A stretch of DNA of 64,000 nt from Mycobacterium persicum (GTDB taxonomy: Bacteria; Actinomycetota; Actinomycetes; Mycobacteriales; Mycobacteriaceae): the NCBI RefSeq assembly GCF_002086675.1, contig NZ_MVIF01000011.1, forward strand, positions 27,262-91,261, given 5' to 3'. Each line of letters starts with the position of its first letter. Within the stretch, counting starts at the first letter, position 1. The notes beneath the pieces are model-generated. The model searched no databases. It was not told the origin of the DNA and saw nothing but the letters and a program-made list of their open reading frames with translations. This document shows, piece by piece, positions 62,370 to 64,000 of the stretch. The translations under genes and the position numbers were made by a program.

Positions 62370-62516
62370 CCTAATCCCTTCCGCGCCAAAAGAACTGCAC
62401 CGTGGCTTGTGACCGGTCGAAAGCGCGTCGTGGCCCGGACGGTCGCCTGGGCAGATATTGGGTGCTGCCCGGCGGCCAGCACCCACCGCGGGCAGGCCCA
62501 GCGGCTACCCGCAGCC

Positions 62517-64000
62517 TTAGGGGTAGAAGGGGTTGAGAACCGGCGGGATGATTTGGTTGCCGGTCACACCGGTGAGCCTGACCCAGATCTGAGCGGGGAT
62601 GTTGAGCGACTGGTAGAAGGCGGCGCCGAGCCATGAGACCGGTAGCTGTAAGAAGCTGGGCACCGCGTCGACGATGTTTTGTATCGGGGAGTACACGAAG
62701 TAAGGAATCGTGGCCGCGACCGTGCGCGACCCCAGACTCAGGTCGGTCGCGATATCCGGATACCCCTGTCCGGCGAAATCGGCGCTGAGCACACTGAACA
62801 GGTTGGGGCCGGGATTAACGTAAGTGCCGTCGAAGACGGTGGACGTCAGGGGCGCACCTTGCATATACGGCAGCGGCGGAATGCCGAATTGGTCCATGAT
62901 CGTCGGCGTCGTGCTGACGATTTGCCAGGAGTTGTTGATATACCCGTCTCTCACATCATTGAAGGCCTGATCGAAGATCAGGAATGTCGCTGTCTCACGG
63001 GGTGATTGGAAGCCATGAGTGAGGCTGAAGTTTTGGGGTCCGATTTCACCATGGTCGGTGACCACCAGCGTGGAGAATTGCTCGGTGGGGTGCATCTGTT
63101 CCCAGTCGGCTACCGCTCCCAACAGGCCTGAACCGCCCATACTCGTAGGAAGTTGCCGACCGAGGTTGTAGTCCATGTTCCGAATGGCCTCTTGGTACTG
63201 CGGCGAATCACCGCCATACATGTGCGCGTTTTCATCGACCCCTACGAAGTAGGAGAAGATGAGATTGCCCTTGTTTGGATCGGCGGCCAGAATCGCGGTC
63301 TGGGACTTCTGGCCGACCAGGTTCTGCGTCGCTATCCAGTTCGTGTCGCCCGCGATCTGCGGGACGAATTCGATGTGGTCGGCCGGGTGCGAGCCGGCGC
63401 CGGCGATGTCGGTGATGACGGGCCAGTTGGCGATGACCGTGGTGTTGACCTGATCGCCCCAGGTGCCCTCGAGTTGGTTGTACACCGTCGACCAGGTGTC
63501 GTACGTCCACGCGGTGTAGACATTGTTGGTCACACCGGCAGTCTCGCTCCACACACCGGTCTGGATGGTGGTCCACGACGGGTTGGAGATGCTGGTGTGC
63601 CCGACGATCGTCGACGCGGAGGTGACGCTTTGCGTCATCAGCGCGTGGAAGTTCGGGGTGCCGCCGGGGTCGGCCAGGATCGCGGCCAGGTTGGTGCCGT
63701 CCGTGCCGATCAACAGGAAATTCGCGTCCGGCGCCATCGAAAGCAGAGCAAGGGCCTGTTGTTGAGACACCGTCAGCACCGCTGGATGCTCCCCGACGCT
63801 GCCGGTGGCTCCCGGGGCACCAAACAGGGACAACGCTCTTCCGCCCAACCCGCCGGTCCCGGCTGCGATGGATCCTATGCCGAGCCCGCCGGTACCGCCG
63901 GCCCCGCCGTTACCCAGCAGCCAGCCGCCCGTGCCGCCGGCGCCGCCGGCCGCGCCTCCGATACCGCCGGTGCCGCCGACGCCACCGTTACCGATCAACC
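62517..64000 (-). CDS. PE_PGRS protein with C-terminal phosphodiesterase-like domain (partial)
   Basis: C-terminal 494 codons of a larger gene that begins outside the window. The first 75 residues here are PGRS repeats (GGVGGTGGIGGAAGGAGGTGG ...). From about residue 90 a non-repeat domain resembles type I phosphodiesterase/nucleotide pyrophosphatase of the alkaline-phosphatase superfamily: FLLIGTDGTNLAAILADPG (metal Asp and nucleophile Thr), SFVGVDENAHMYGGDS-like VGVDENAHMYG (metal Asp/His) and LVVTDHGEIG (metal Asp/His). The end is hydrophobic with PSFLQLPVSWLGAAFYQSL. PE domains direct ESX-5 export, so this would be a surface or secreted hydrolase. Substrate unknown. Codon use is less GC-rich than in the repeats. 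Confidence 0.85.
   Translation of the reverse strand, partial: LIGNGGVGGTGGIGGAAGGAGGTGGWLLGNGGAGGTGGLGIGSIAAGTGGLGGRALSLFGAPGATGSVGEHPAVLTVSQQQALALLSMAPDANFLLIGTDGTNLAAILADPGGTPNFHALMTQSVTSASTIVGHTSISNPSWTTIQTGVWSETAGVTNNVYTAWTYDTWSTVYNQLEGTWGDQVNTTVIANWPVITDIAGAGSHPADHIEFVPQIAGDTNWIATQNLVGQKSQTAILAADPNKGNLIFSYFVGVDENAHMYGGDSPQYQEAIRNMDYNLGRQLPTSMGGSGLLGAVADWEQMHPTEQFSTLVVTDHGEIGPQNFSLTHGFQSPRETATFLIFDQAFNDVRDGYINNSWQIVSTTPTIMDQFGIPPLPYMQGAPLTSTVFDGTYVNPGPNLFSVLSADFAGQGYPDIATDLSLGSRTVAATIPYFVYSPIQNIVDAVPSFLQLPVSWLGAAFYQSLNIPAQIWVRLTGVTGNQIIPPVLNPFYP

Noticed and set aside
62370..62516. Coding potential between nei and the PE_PGRS gene.
   Set aside because: The short open frames overlap the ends of the two convergent genes and have no recognisable product.

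Overview
This window is chromosomal DNA of a slow-growing Mycobacterium. It is very GC-rich and encodes PE/PPE and PE_PGRS family proteins, WhiB2, the F420 genes fbiA and fbiB, SigF with its RsbW and UsfY partners, and the AccA3/AccD5/AccE5 acyl-CoA carboxylase. Gene order follows the M. tuberculosis segment I know as Rv3253c to Rv3297, with several insertions. I assigned names from remembered families, visible motifs and gene order, not from a database search. The species is not fixed; a relative of the M. kansasii/M. marinum type is plausible.

Layout. 0-9.5 kb: the N-terminal part of an amino-acid permease, two tandem copies of an FAD oxidoreductase, the mannose-activation genes manA/TobH-like/manB, two small conserved genes and whiB2. 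9.8-14.3 kb: fbiA-fbiB, the adenine methylase mamA and a Nudix hydrolase, closed by a hairpin. 14.3-19.5 kb: cell-wall sugar genes (manC, wbbL, rmlD) divergent from the arabinogalactan ligase lcp1. 19.5-23.4 kb: a small secreted protein and the metal-efflux pair pacL1-ctpC, facing a membrane protein. 23.4-27.6 kb: a truncated methyltransferase, a family III CoA-transferase and a SulP-carbonic anhydrase fusion.

27.6-36.5 kb is an accessory block absent at this site in M. tuberculosis, where Rv3273 is followed directly by fadE25. It holds pstS2-pknD behind a PHO-box-like site, a three-gene signalling operon (receiver-PP2C phosphatase, CHASE3 histidine kinase, single-domain response regulator), and a PPE gene behind a decayed PE reading frame. 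A damaged second copy of the fadE25 3' end lies at the inner edge of the PE/PPE segment and probably marks how it was inserted.

36.5-48.5 kb: fadE25, purE-purK, a GtrA protein, birA and the acyl-CoA carboxylase genes accD5-accE5-maf and accA3, with sseA-sufE between. BirA biotinylates AccA3, which works with AccD5/AccE5, so enzyme and substrate are encoded within 8 kb. 48.7-51.6 kb: the sigma-F locus with a STAS protein facing sigF, two sigma-F-type promoter sequences, and a 49-residue membrane peptide read from one of them. 51.6-56.3 kb: a divergent lysine-degradation locus (lat, lrpA / hglS-like, pcd) that encodes most of a route from lysine to 2-hydroxyglutarate. 56.3-64 kb: a TetR regulator, the giant helicase lhr with nei, and the C-terminal part of a PE_PGRS protein that carries a phosphodiesterase-like catalytic domain.

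Many genes start 6-8 bases after a TANNNT hexamer, which is typical of mycobacterial leaderless transcripts. I saw no tRNA, rRNA, CRISPR array, intact insertion sequence or origin.
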